From G963667975 sp963677395 (GTDB taxonomy: Bacteria; Bacteroidota; Bacteroidia; Bacteroidales; G963667975), in assembly GCA_963677395.2 (NCBI GenBank), contig OY781965.2, positions 3,348,001-3,412,000 on the forward strand: a DNA stretch of 64,000 nucleotides. The letters run 5' to 3'. Numbering within the stretch: the first letter of the stretch is position 1; every line of letters begins with the position of its first letter. A program made the position numbers and the translations under genes. The notes under the pieces were generated by a model, which saw only the letters and a list, made by a program, of their open reading frames with translations, had not been told where the DNA came from and searched no databases. Shown piece by piece: positions 33,982 to 42,263 of the stretch.

Positions 33982-35307
33982 ATGCCCTGCAATCAAAGCA
34001 ATACTCTAAAACATGCGCTGTGCAGCAAGCTGGGCGGTGGTTTGGAACGGGCAATCGTTCCGGTTGATTCTTCAGTAGTACCTATTGATGGACCTTATTC
34101 TCACCGTGCCGGAGAACTTCAGGATATGGTGCTACGTTCTATGGGTTGTGTAAACATAAATTCCGAATACACTACCATAGATTCCCATTTCAGTATTCTC
34201 GACTATCTTAAAACCGTCAATAATCAGGAAACCGATCTTTACTTCTACCACTCCGATCATTTAGGTTCTTCTTCCTTTATTACCGATGCCGATGGCATTG
34301 TTTCTCAGCATTCCTTGTGCCGATCTATATTTTGCACATTTTCAAAAGAATTTATTCGCATTGAAAATGAAAGCAAAATAAGAATCGGTATACAATATTT
34401 ACCGTATGGTGAGTTATTTGCAGAACAACGTGATAACACTGCTCGCTATTACACTCCGTATAAGTTTAGTGGCAAAGAAAAAGACGAAGAAACTGGATAC
34501 AGCTACTTTGGTGCTCGTTATTATATGCCGGAGTTGAGTATTTGGAGTGCTGTCGATCCGTTGGCAGATGAACGTAGCTGGCTAAGTCCATACAACTATT
34601 GTCAATTAAACCCTTTAAATAGAGTTGATTTAAATGGATTATTGGATACTAAATATGTTGATGAAAATGGCAATGAAATTGCAAATACTGATGATGGTAT
34701 AAACCGGACAGTAACTGTTAAGAATGACCAACGCTCTGAATTTAATAAGGCAATAGAGGATGCGAATAAGGGTGGAACGGTTAATACACCAGAATTTAAT
34801 AAGTCTCTCACAGCGAAAATTGACGAACACAATTTCAGTGGTACGACTAAGCAAAGGGCGGCCATAGGTGCAGCGGCTGCCAGTCATAACGGTTCAACTG
34901 CATGGAATTACGAGGTTAAAAAGGATAACTATCCTGCGGGAACAGAAAAGTGCAATAAATTTGTTTATGACGTTATTACCGAAGGTGGGGTTACATCACC
35001 AAAAAATGTAGGCGGAAACTGGCCTCTGTCGGCAGGGAAGTGGGGAGATCCCAATGTGTTCATTAAGGGTTGGGTGGTCTTGCCAGCCCTAGAGGCTCCG
35101 CAGGCTGGAGATGTTGCAGCATACCGATATGACGGGTGGAATGATGCTACAGGGCATAGTGCGGTGGTTACTTCACCAAATGGCATTACTGGTACGAGTG
35201 ATAGAACGCATAATATCAATACGTGTACTCCCGAGTATTTCCAAGGACAAGCCGCAGGGGGAACAACAGTAATTTATCGTCGATATATCGGAATAACACA
35301 ACCATAA
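33982..35307 (+). CDS. Orphan RHS cassette with papain-like amidase tip
   Basis: A 441-residue cassette protein starting MPCNQSNTLKHALCSKLGGG, with no signal peptide. Residues 14-200 are the RHS core (DLYFYHSDHLGSSSF, then SYFGARYYMPELS), interrupted by a 26-residue in-frame insert encoded at about 34307-34384. After the DLNG junction the tip has a cysteine in GTEKCNKFVYDV and a histidine in DATGHSAVVTS, with AGDVAAYRY between, as in CHAP/NlpC-type peptidoglycan amidases. The following gene has a signal peptide, matching a periplasmic target. Lacking the N-terminal RHS shell, it is probably a silent donor for the full-length gene (inference). Confidence 0.85.
   Translation: MPCNQSNTLKHALCSKLGGGLERAIVPVDSSVVPIDGPYSHRAGELQDMVLRSMGCVNINSEYTTIDSHFSILDYLKTVNNQETDLYFYHSDHLGSSSFITDADGIVSQHSLCRSIFCTFSKEFIRIENESKIRIGIQYLPYGELFAEQRDNTARYYTPYKFSGKEKDEETGYSYFGARYYMPELSIWSAVDPLADERSWLSPYNYCQLNPLNRVDLNGLLDTKYVDENGNEIANTDDGINRTVTVKNDQRSEFNKAIEDANKGGTVNTPEFNKSLTAKIDEHNFSGTTKQRAAIGAAAASHNGSTAWNYEVKKDNYPAGTEKCNKFVYDVITEGGVTSPKNVGGNWPLSAGKWGDPNVFIKGWVVLPALEAPQAGDVAAYRYDGWNDATGHSAVVTSPNGITGTSDRTHNINTCTPEYFQGQAAGGTTVIYRRYIGITQP
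34310..34390. repeat. In-frame hairpin insert (about 78 bp) inside the RHS core
   Basis: Compared with the sister cassettes, 78 extra bases lie between GATGGCATTG and CAATATTT. The insert is a long imperfect inverted repeat: TGCCGATCTATATTTTGC pairs with GCAAAATAAGAATCGGTA (14 of 18), and CATTTTCAA pairs exactly with TTGAAAATG. Its length, 26 codons, keeps the frame open. Confidence 0.75.
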
Positions 35308-35315
35308 GACTAAGT

Positions 35316-35897
35316 ATGAAAACAATAACTATCATTTTTGCCTTAACATATTTCTGTAATAATGTTAGAGGTATTGAACAAAAGGAAGTATCGATAACCA
35401 ATCCTAGTCGGTTCGATTCTCTTTTGACGCAGACCGAGAAAGAGCTTGGCGTATGCTGCGATGCAACTATTCAGTTTTTTTCAAGTAAGACCTTTCAAAA
35501 AATCTATGATAGTTCTTATATGTATATTACTGATATAAAAATGGTTTTGAGCGATTCAAAACAGAGCAACTTTAGGAAGCAGATATGTATTTATGTCGTT
35601 CAAAAAGTCGATTTAAAAACTTATTGTATTCTGACCAGTCATTGTATTGACCTGTATAAAAAGAAATTGCTCAACGAAGAACTATTAGACAAGGTTTTCT
35701 TTCCTCGGGGCTTTAAATCAAGTATTTCTATGAGGTTTATCTCAAACTATAAGAATAAAGATGTAGCCATTTTATTCAAAAGTGCCTTGGCAATGAAAGG
35801 TTTGTCAAAGAACTTCAGACAAAGACTTAAATCTGCTCAAAGTGGGAAAGCACTTAGAGAACGACAGAAAATGGAAGCGTCAGGATATTCTGAATGA
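35316..35897 (+). CDS. Putative periplasmic immunity protein
   Basis: A 193-residue protein with a short signal peptide (MKTITIIFALTYFCNNVRG), starting 8 bases after the toxin stop. The frame is open further back, but the ATG at 35316 gives the export signal. Export matches the predicted peptidoglycan amidase tip. The C-terminal ~35 residues are basic. Family not recognised. Confidence 0.7.
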   Translation: MKTITIIFALTYFCNNVRGIEQKEVSITNPSRFDSLLTQTEKELGVCCDATIQFFSSKTFQKIYDSSYMYITDIKMVLSDSKQSNFRKQICIYVVQKVDLKTYCILTSHCIDLYKKKLLNEELLDKVFFPRGFKSSISMRFISNYKNKDVAILFKSALAMKGLSKNFRQRLKSAQSGKALRERQKMEASGYSE

Positions 35898-35899
35898 GG

Positions 35900-36030
35900 C
35901 TTATCGTGTAAAGAAGTTTACATAGAAAACTTCCGGATATCCGGAAATACAGTAAAAACGGCAGTTCATTCTGGTAATTGCCGTTTTTTATGAATAAAAA
36001 TAACCTTACATTTGCTTTAAAAGCTCTCCC
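35900..36030. repeat. RHS cassette repeat R6 (complete)
   Basis: Starts CTTATCGTGTAAAGAAG 2 bases after the immunity stop, has CTTCCGGATATCCGGAAA, the AAAACGGCAG/TTGCCGTTTT hairpin and TACATTTG. Ends at the base before the next ATG. Confidence 0.9.
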
Positions 36031-37311
36031 ATGCCCTGCAATCAAAGCAATACCCTAAAACATGCGCTGTGTAGCAGCCCTTCTCCTCTCAGGAGAGGCG
36101 GGGGTGAGGTTTTAGAGCGAATTTGCAGCAAGCTGGGTGGTGGTTTGGAACGGGCAATCGTTCCGGTTGATTCTTCAGTAGTACCTATTGATGGACCTTA
36201 TTCTCACCGTGCCGGAGAACTTCAGGATATGGTGCTACGTTCTATGGGTTGTGTAAACATAAATTCCGAATACACTACCATAGATTCCCATTTCAGCATT
36301 ATTGACTATCTCAAAACCATCAATAATCCGGAAAACGATCTTTACTTCTACCACTCCGATCATTTAGGTTCTTCTTCCTTTATTACCGATGCCGATGGTA
36401 TTGTAACACAACACTTACAATATTTGCCTTACGGTGAGTCATTTGTAGAGCAAAGAGATGCTGCAAATTACTACACTCCGTACAAATTCTCAGCTAAAGA
36501 AAAAGACGAAGAAACTGGGTATTCCTATTTTGGAGCTCGGTATTATATGCCGGAGTTGAGTATTTGGAGTGCTGTCGATCCGATGACAGATAAATATCCG
36601 AGCATGAGTGCTTATATGTATTGTGCCGGAAATCCTATCAGATTTATCGACCTTGATGGCAATTCTTTTGGAGATCCTCCAAATATTATTGGAATTAGAG
36701 CACATGTTGCTTTTAGCAATTATATGAGACGTATCAGTGGAAATAGTGGAAATTGGAGAGCTCCATATACTTTTTCTAACCGATTACAAGCAGATCTTAT
36801 GTATTTTGGTGGTAATAATCTCTCCCGAATGGGTTCGGTTTGGGAACTAAAACCATGGTCCAATTCTAAATATCCTTTAAAATTTTATGCTATTGCTCAA
36901 ATCATAACATATATAACTACTGCTAACTCTGAAAATATAGGTAATCTTAAATGGGCTGCTGGCTCTTCAAATGGAAATCCAAAACCATTTGAAGGTTCAT
37001 TAATATTAAGAGACGGTCAATATACATTTACTTATTCTATACCAAATCCAAGTGAAGGTTTCATTTTTTATAACTATAAAATAAATCAAGAGCAAAGAGA
37101 ACCGCAACCAAGCCCTGCTCAGGAATTTGTACCAGAATTAAACCCAAATGAATCACAAAGACCAATACCATTAGTTCCTATTGCAGCTCCAGAGGGAGTT
37201 ATTCCAACGCTTGAAAAAATCTTATTCAGATTTTTAGCTCCGGTAATAGTAATACCTCAAGCCTTACCTACAAATAATCCTGGTGGTTTTTCTAATCCAG
37301 ATCCAGTCTAA
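36031..37311 (+). CDS. Orphan RHS cassette with PD-(D/E)xK nuclease-like tip
   Basis: A 426-residue cassette protein. The leader MPCNQSNTLKHALC is followed by an 18-residue in-frame insert (36072-36125), then the RHS core up to FIDLDG near residue 210. The tip contains NRLQADLMYF and SVWELKPWS, a D...ExK arrangement typical of restriction-endonuclease-like toxins, followed by a Pro-rich tail. A cytoplasmic immunity gene follows, in keeping with a nucleic-acid target. Nuclease assignment rests on this motif alone. Confidence 0.78.
   Translation: MPCNQSNTLKHALCSSPSPLRRGGGEVLERICSKLGGGLERAIVPVDSSVVPIDGPYSHRAGELQDMVLRSMGCVNINSEYTTIDSHFSIIDYLKTINNPENDLYFYHSDHLGSSSFITDADGIVTQHLQYLPYGESFVEQRDAANYYTPYKFSAKEKDEETGYSYFGARYYMPELSIWSAVDPMTDKYPSMSAYMYCAGNPIRFIDLDGNSFGDPPNIIGIRAHVAFSNYMRRISGNSGNWRAPYTFSNRLQADLMYFGGNNLSRMGSVWELKPWSNSKYPLKFYAIAQIITYITTANSENIGNLKWAAGSSNGNPKPFEGSLILRDGQYTFTYSIPNPSEGFIFYNYKINQEQREPQPSPAQEFVPELNPNESQRPIPLVPIAAPEGVIPTLEKILFRFLAPVIVIPQALPTNNPGGFSNPDPV
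36072..36125. repeat. In-frame palindromic insert in cassette leader
   Basis: A 54-bp segment absent from the otherwise identical leaders at 33982 and 38452. It contains CCTCTCAGGAGAGGCGGGGG and TGAGG. A related form is at 41104-41139 and a degenerate one in the remnant at 40260. Confidence 0.75.
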
Positions 37312-37322
37312 AAACAAAGAAT

Positions 37323-38303
37323 ATGAATGCATTTATCAGTAAATTACAACAATCTTTATTGGATAACAATAAAAAGTTCATTTCAAGTAATATTCAAGCA
37401 ATAGCAGACAATCAGGATAATTATTTATCTATGGCTTTTGTGTATTCTTTATATGAATATCCTAAAACGAACTTTGATTTTAATTACGCTGTAGACAAAA
37501 TAAACAAGATTTCTTCTACGAGTAATATTTTTGATCTTTCAAATAATCGTATTTACTTTCAAGCTGTTGATTCTCAAAATATAGATTATTCACAATTATC
37601 ACTTTATCACAATGAAATACTACTACAAGTCATTGAATATAAATTGAATGAATACAAAAAAATCAATTACAAAGTAGATAATTTTAATTTACTCAAAGAT
37701 TTTAGGATGTTTTACGAGGCTGAAATTGAAAATTCAAAGGTTGAAAAAATTATTGCCTATAAATCATTATTGCTTGATCCTGATAATTGGTGTTCTTATT
37801 GCTTTAAGTTATTATCTCTGTTTTTTCATGAGTTTGAATATAATCGGAAATTAAGCAGAAATGGGTATATAAGATTTTCTAAGCCAATTAATCACAATTT
37901 CTTTTTGGTACTTGAATATTATGAAAAAGAACTAAGAAGTGAAATTAAAAACGGTTTTCCCGAATTACCAGAGATAAATATTTCGGTTATGAATATAGAC
38001 AACGATGAAAAACCTGAAATAATTTTTATAGGAAGTGCAGATAATAATTTTTTCAATATTAATTGCTTAAAACCTTCTAATTTGGTTTCGAAATATCAAG
38101 TAATTAAAATAATTGATAATGAATATGATATTATAAGTTTTATAAAAAAAATCCCTTTAGAGAATGAAAGAACAAAACTTTACGTTGATTTTCCTTATGA
38201 AGATAAACTCAAATTCCAAACTTACTGTTACTACGATGTTTACTCGTTCTTTTCCAAGCTTTATATTAACTATATCGAAAGCTGTATCAAATCTATAATA
38301 TAA
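37323..38303 (+). CDS. Putative cytoplasmic immunity protein
   Basis: A 326-residue protein with no signal peptide or membrane helix, 11 bases after the nuclease-like cassette. I do not recognise the family. It is AT-rich like the other immunity genes here. Size is larger than most immunity proteins. A cytoplasmic location fits protection against an internal nuclease. Confidence 0.68.
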   Translation: MNAFISKLQQSLLDNNKKFISSNIQAIADNQDNYLSMAFVYSLYEYPKTNFDFNYAVDKINKISSTSNIFDLSNNRIYFQAVDSQNIDYSQLSLYHNEILLQVIEYKLNEYKKINYKVDNFNLLKDFRMFYEAEIENSKVEKIIAYKSLLLDPDNWCSYCFKLLSLFFHEFEYNRKLSRNGYIRFSKPINHNFFLVLEYYEKELRSEIKNGFPELPEINISVMNIDNDEKPEIIFIGSADNNFFNINCLKPSNLVSKYQVIKIIDNEYDIISFIKKIPLENERTKLYVDFPYEDKLKFQTYCYYDVYSFFSKLYINYIESCIKSII

Positions 38304-38319
38304 GTTCTTAGCGTGTAAA

Positions 38320-38451
38320 CTTAGCGTGTAAAGGAGTTTCCATAGAAAACATCCGGATATTCGGAAATACAGCAAGAACGGCAGTTCATTCCTAGCAACT
38401 GCCGTTTTTTATGAATAAAAATAACCTTACATTTGCTTTAAAAGCTCTCCC
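38320..38451. repeat. RHS cassette repeat R7 (complete, with partial 5' duplication)
   Basis: CTTAGCGTGTAAA is present twice (38307 and 38320). The palindrome reads TCCGGATATTCGGA (one change). The hairpin is AACGGCAGTT/AACTGCCGTTTTTT, then TACATTTG, ending at the cassette ATG. Confidence 0.9.
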
Positions 38452-39627
38452 ATGCCCTGCAATCAAAGCAATACTCTAAAACATGCGCTGTGCAGCAAGC
38501 TGGGCGGTGGTTTGGAACGGGCAATCGTTCCGGTTGATTCTTCAGTAGTACCTATTGATGGACCTTATTCTCACCGTGCCGGAGAACTTCAGGATATGGT
38601 GCTACGTTCTATGGGTTGTGTAAACATAAATTCCGAATACACTACCATAGATTCCCATTTCAGCATTCTCGACTATCTCAAAACCGTCAACAATCCGGAA
38701 AACAATCTTTATTTCTACCATAGCGACCACTTGGGAAGCAGTAGTTTTATTACCGATGCCAATGGCATTGCTACACTACACTTGCAGTACCTTCCTTACG
38801 GTGAGTTATTTGTAGAGCAAAGAGATGCTGCAAATTACTACACTCCGTACAAATTCTCAGCTAAGGAAAAAGATGAGGAAACTGGCTACAGCTACTTTGG
38901 TGCTCGGTACTATATGAGTGATGTTAGTGTTTGGTTGAGTGTCGATCCAATGGCAGATAAATATCCATACCAAACACCTTACAGTTATTGCGGTGGCAGA
39001 CCTATTAATGTGATTGATCCCAACGGAACAAGTGAAGTAAGCCCTGATGAATATGGTGTAAATGACAAAGGAGAAGTTAAATTTCTTAAAGCCAAAGAAG
39101 GACCTGACGAATTGTATAAAATTGATAACAACGGTAATAAAGTAGATGTTGATAACAATGGTAAAATGGAAGAAGGTACTGATTATGTTAAGTTAAGTGA
39201 TGATGCAGCGAAAAATTACCAACATCAAGATGGTGAATTTTGGGAAGGGAATCAACCTACCAGGGATTTTACTAAAATTAGTAATACTAAAATAGCTGAA
39301 ATTGTTTTTAAATTTTTGGCGAAAAACACACAGGTAGAATGGTTATTAGCAAACTTTAAAAGAGGAAAAACAATAATGAACTTATTAGTTACTTCTCATG
39401 AAGAGAGCACATGTAATTCTACTGATTTAATTACTTATTATCAAAAGCTTGGATGGGATGTCGTTAAAGACATTCATAATCATCCACGTAATTCAGAAGC
39501 CAATTCTGGTTGGGAGGGAGATTTAGGTGCAGGAGAAGAGATCAAAAGAAGATCTCCAAATGCAACTTTTTATATCTATACAAAAAAACATGATCGATAT
39601 AAACAATACGAAATACCTCAAAGATGA
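38452..39627 (+). CDS. Orphan RHS cassette with JAB/JAMM-like tip
   Basis: A 391-residue cassette. Leader and core match the other cassettes up to DPNG (near residue 196), although the late core differs (YYMSDVSVWLSVDPMADKYP). The C-terminal ~120 residues include WDVVKDIHNHPRNSEANSGW and EGDLGAGEEI: an HxHP motif followed by S and D, the zinc-ligand pattern of JAB/JAMM metallopeptidases, known as a toxin domain (Toxin-JAB type). The immunity gene overlaps the stop in an ATGA junction. Confidence 0.8.
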   Translation: MPCNQSNTLKHALCSKLGGGLERAIVPVDSSVVPIDGPYSHRAGELQDMVLRSMGCVNINSEYTTIDSHFSILDYLKTVNNPENNLYFYHSDHLGSSSFITDANGIATLHLQYLPYGELFVEQRDAANYYTPYKFSAKEKDEETGYSYFGARYYMSDVSVWLSVDPMADKYPYQTPYSYCGGRPINVIDPNGTSEVSPDEYGVNDKGEVKFLKAKEGPDELYKIDNNGNKVDVDNNGKMEEGTDYVKLSDDAAKNYQHQDGEFWEGNQPTRDFTKISNTKIAEIVFKFLAKNTQVEWLLANFKRGKTIMNLLVTSHEESTCNSTDLITYYQKLGWDVVKDIHNHPRNSEANSGWEGDLGAGEEIKRRSPNATFYIYTKKHDRYKQYEIPQR

Positions 39628-40145
39628 GAAAGATTACATTTATTGAATTCATTTTAATATGCATTGTAGTTATTAGTTGTGAAAAATCTAGCAATACTAA
39701 GAATAGCTATAATGGCGAATGTATTAATTTTGCATATATCTCATTGTTAACACCAAACCAGCATATTAATTCATTTTTAGATACAATTATTAATCATGAA
39801 AAAAAGTGCAAGTCATATAAATTTAACAAATTTGCTTTTATAGTAAATAGTTATACTACTAGTAACTCAAAAAAAGGATTAAGCATAGAAACTATAGGAG
39901 ACAGATATTCTTATAATTATTTGGATATAGGAGGAATATTTGTTTATAATCAACATTTATTCATTTGTAATGGCAAACATGATTCTCTCTTTTTTAAAAA
40001 GTCCAATGTTAATATATTAATCTCTTTTAATTATAAAAGACGAATTCCGGATATAGATGACCGTTGGTCTGCATGGTTCTTTGAAATAAAAAATGGATAT
40101 CCAGAAATGGTATCTTATCATGAATGTTCGCAAGACAACCCTTAA
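39624..40145 (+). CDS. Putative lipoprotein immunity protein for the JAB-like tip
   Basis: A 173-residue predicted lipoprotein (FILICIVVISC-E lipobox). It overlaps the toxin gene by 4 bp, so translation is coupled. The lipoprotein signal implies the JAB-like toxin acts in, or is met in, the periplasm. The R8 repeat begins within its last codons. Confidence 0.72.
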   Translation: MRKITFIEFILICIVVISCEKSSNTKNSYNGECINFAYISLLTPNQHINSFLDTIINHEKKCKSYKFNKFAFIVNSYTTSNSKKGLSIETIGDRYSYNYLDIGGIFVYNQHLFICNGKHDSLFFKKSNVNILISFNYKRRIPDIDDRWSAWFFEIKNGYPEMVSYHECSQDNP

Positions 40146-40259
40146 CGTGTAAAGGAGTTTCCATAGGAAACATCCGGAAATACAGTAAAAACGGCAGTTC
40201 ACAACTGCCGTTTTTTATGAATAAAAATAACCTTACATTTGCTTTACAAACTATCCTCC
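40141..40259. repeat. RHS cassette repeat R8 (palindrome partly deleted)
   Basis: CTTAACGTGTAAAGGAG, then CATCCGGAAATAC with half of the palindrome lost, hairpin AACGGCAGTTCACAACTGCC, TACATTTG, ending at an ATG (40260). Confidence 0.88.
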
Positions 40260-40343
40260 ATGCCTTGTAACCAACGTAATAATCTAAAACATAAGCTAGC
40301 CTCTTCTGGAAGGAGAGGCAGGGGTGAGGGAAAAAGAAGTTAG
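40260..40343 (+). pseudogene. Remnant of an RHS cassette leader
   Basis: Starts MPCNQRNNLKHKLASSGRR like the cassette at 41067 but hits a stop after 27 codons and runs straight into the 42-bp minisatellite. The core, toxin and immunity parts are absent. Confidence 0.8.
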
Positions 40344-40365
40344 AATGAAATCCCTTCTCTAAACA

Positions 40366-40978
40366 CCCAAAGTGCCACATTTAACGCTTAGACCACCACT
40401 CTTAACGCCAAAAGTGCCATATTCAACGCCAAGACCACCACTCTTAACGCCAAAAGTGCCATATTTAACGCTTAGACCATCACTCTTAACGCCAAAAGTG
40501 CCATATTCAACGCTTAGACCACCACTCTTAACACCAAAAGTGCCATATTCAACGCTTAGACCACCACTCTTAACACCAAAAGTGCCATATTTAACGCTTA
40601 GACCATCACTCTTAACGCCAAGAATGCCATATTCAACGCTTAGACCACCACTCTTAACGCCAAAAGTGCCATATTCAACGCCAAGACCACCACTCTTAAC
40701 ACCCAAAGTGCCACATTTAACGCTTAGACCATCACTCTTAACGCCAAGAATGCCATATTCAACGCTTAGACCACCACTCTTAACGCCAAGAATGCCATAT
40801 TCAGCGTTCTGACCGCCATTCTAACTACCCAAAGTGCCATATTTAACGCTTAGACCACCACTCTTAACGCCAAAAGTGCCATATTCAACGCTTAGACCAC
40901 CACTCTTAACACCCAAAGTGCCATATTCAACGCTTAGACCACCACTCTTAACACCCAAAGTGCCATATTCAACACTTT
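40366..40978. repeat. 42-bp minisatellite, array B (about 15 copies)
   Basis: Same unit as array A at 10111-10490. AGTGCCA/AATGCCA recurs every 42 bp from 40371 to 40959 without loss of phase, with one diverged unit near 40800-40830. Left flank CCCTTCTCTAAACACCC parallels array A. It occupies the place of the RHS core in a broken cassette (R8, leader remnant, array, R9). Confidence 0.93.
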
Positions 40979-40984
40979 GATCAA

Positions 40985-41066
40985 CTTAGCATGTAAAGGA
41001 GTTTCCATAGAAAACATCCGGATATGAATAAAAATAGCCTTACATTTGCTTTACAAACTATCCTTC
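40985..41066. repeat. RHS cassette repeat R9 (hairpin deleted)
   Basis: CTTAGCATGTAAAGGAG, then ACATCCGGATATGAATAAAA: the right half of the palindrome and the whole terminator hairpin are lost. The promoter part with TACATTTG remains and leads to the ATG at 41067. Confidence 0.88.
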
Positions 41067-42263
41067 ATGCCTTACTATCAAAGCAATACTCTAAAACATA
41101 AGCTAGCCTCTTCTGGAAGGAGAGGCGGGAGTGAGGTTTTAGAGCGCGTTTGCAGCAAGCTGGGCGGTGATTTGGATAAAGCAATCGTTCCGGTTGATTC
41201 TTCAGTAGTACCTATTGATGGACCTTATACTACCCGAAGCAGTGATCTTTCAACTATGGTATTGCGAAATATCGATTGTGCCAGCTTAAACGCCGAGTAT
41301 TCCGTGATAGATTCTCATTTCAGCATTCTCGACTATCTCAAAACCGTCAACAATCCGGAAAACAATCTTTATTTCTACCATAGCGATCATTTGGGTAACA
41401 GTAGTTTTATTACCGATGCCGATGGTATTGCTACACAACACTTGCAGTACCTGCCTTATGGTGAGTTATTTGTTGAGCAAAGAGATGCTGCAAATTACTA
41501 CACTCCGTACAAATTCTCAGCTAAGGAAAAAGATGAGGAAACTGGCTACAGCTATTTTGGAGCTCGTTACTATATGCCGGAGTTGAGTATTTGGAGCACT
41601 GTCGATCCAATGGCTGATAAATATCCGGACATGAATGTTTATAATTACTGTGGGTTAAATCCAATTAAATATATTGATCCTGATGGAAATGAAAAAGTTA
41701 TTTGGATAAATAAAAATAATTCCGCAACAGATGCAATTATTTATAATTCTGCAAATAATGCAAAAGATAACGAACAAGCAATACACATATACGCTCATGG
41801 TTCTTCTGCTGGTATTACGGCAATTGTGAATGGGAAAGAAATAAAAATAAGAACTGCAAAGCAATTTGATAACGTAATGAAAAAAATTAGTGAAAAATGG
41901 AAGAACAGGAAAGAAGGAGATAACTTAACAGTTGTTTTGCATTCATGTAGAACAGGAAGAGAAACAAAAGATGGAGACGAATCGTTTGTAGAAAAACTAT
42001 CTACTGAATTTAAGGATGTTACATTTGCAGCACCGGATGAAAGAGATTACTTTTCAGCAAAAAATGGAGAACTTGGACCTTATAAAGCAAAATATGCTGA
42101 TGAAAATGCTGATTATACTAAATTTGATGCAAATGGCAACCCAAATAAAGAAAAATCGGAGAAGTGGGGCAATTGGAGAGTATTTAAAAACGGTAAGGAA
42201 ATTTTAAGAATCAATGGGTTTATAATTTTACTTAACCCTACTAAAAACAAAGACAATGAATAA
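41067..42263 (+). CDS. Orphan RHS cassette with C80-like cysteine protease tip
   Basis: A 398-residue cassette from the ATG at 41067 (MPYYQSNTLKHKLASSG), equivalent to the other leaders; a TTG at 41046 would add seven residues. RHS core runs to DPDGNE near residue 213. The tip has HIYAHGSSAG and VVLHSCRTGR, the His-Gly and Cys pattern of clan CD cysteine proteases such as the C80/CPD autoprocessing domain. Assignment rests on this dyad and spacing. The immunity gene overlaps the stop by 8 bp. Confidence 0.78.
   Translation: MPYYQSNTLKHKLASSGRRGGSEVLERVCSKLGGDLDKAIVPVDSSVVPIDGPYTTRSSDLSTMVLRNIDCASLNAEYSVIDSHFSILDYLKTVNNPENNLYFYHSDHLGNSSFITDADGIATQHLQYLPYGELFVEQRDAANYYTPYKFSAKEKDEETGYSYFGARYYMPELSIWSTVDPMADKYPDMNVYNYCGLNPIKYIDPDGNEKVIWINKNNSATDAIIYNSANNAKDNEQAIHIYAHGSSAGITAIVNGKEIKIRTAKQFDNVMKKISEKWKNRKEGDNLTVVLHSCRTGRETKDGDESFVEKLSTEFKDVTFAAPDERDYFSAKNGELGPYKAKYADENADYTKFDANGNPNKEKSEKWGNWRVFKNGKEILRINGFIILLNPTKNKDNE

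Noticed and set aside
35223..35315. Upstream extension of the immunity gene at 35316
   Set aside because: Same reason: the ATG at 35316 begins a signal peptide directly after the toxin stop.
40359..40812. Open frames on both strands in minisatellite B
   Set aside because: Same reason as array A.
41046..41066. TTG start adding seven residues to the C80-like cassette
   Set aside because: All sister cassettes start at the ATG equivalent to 41067, immediately after R.
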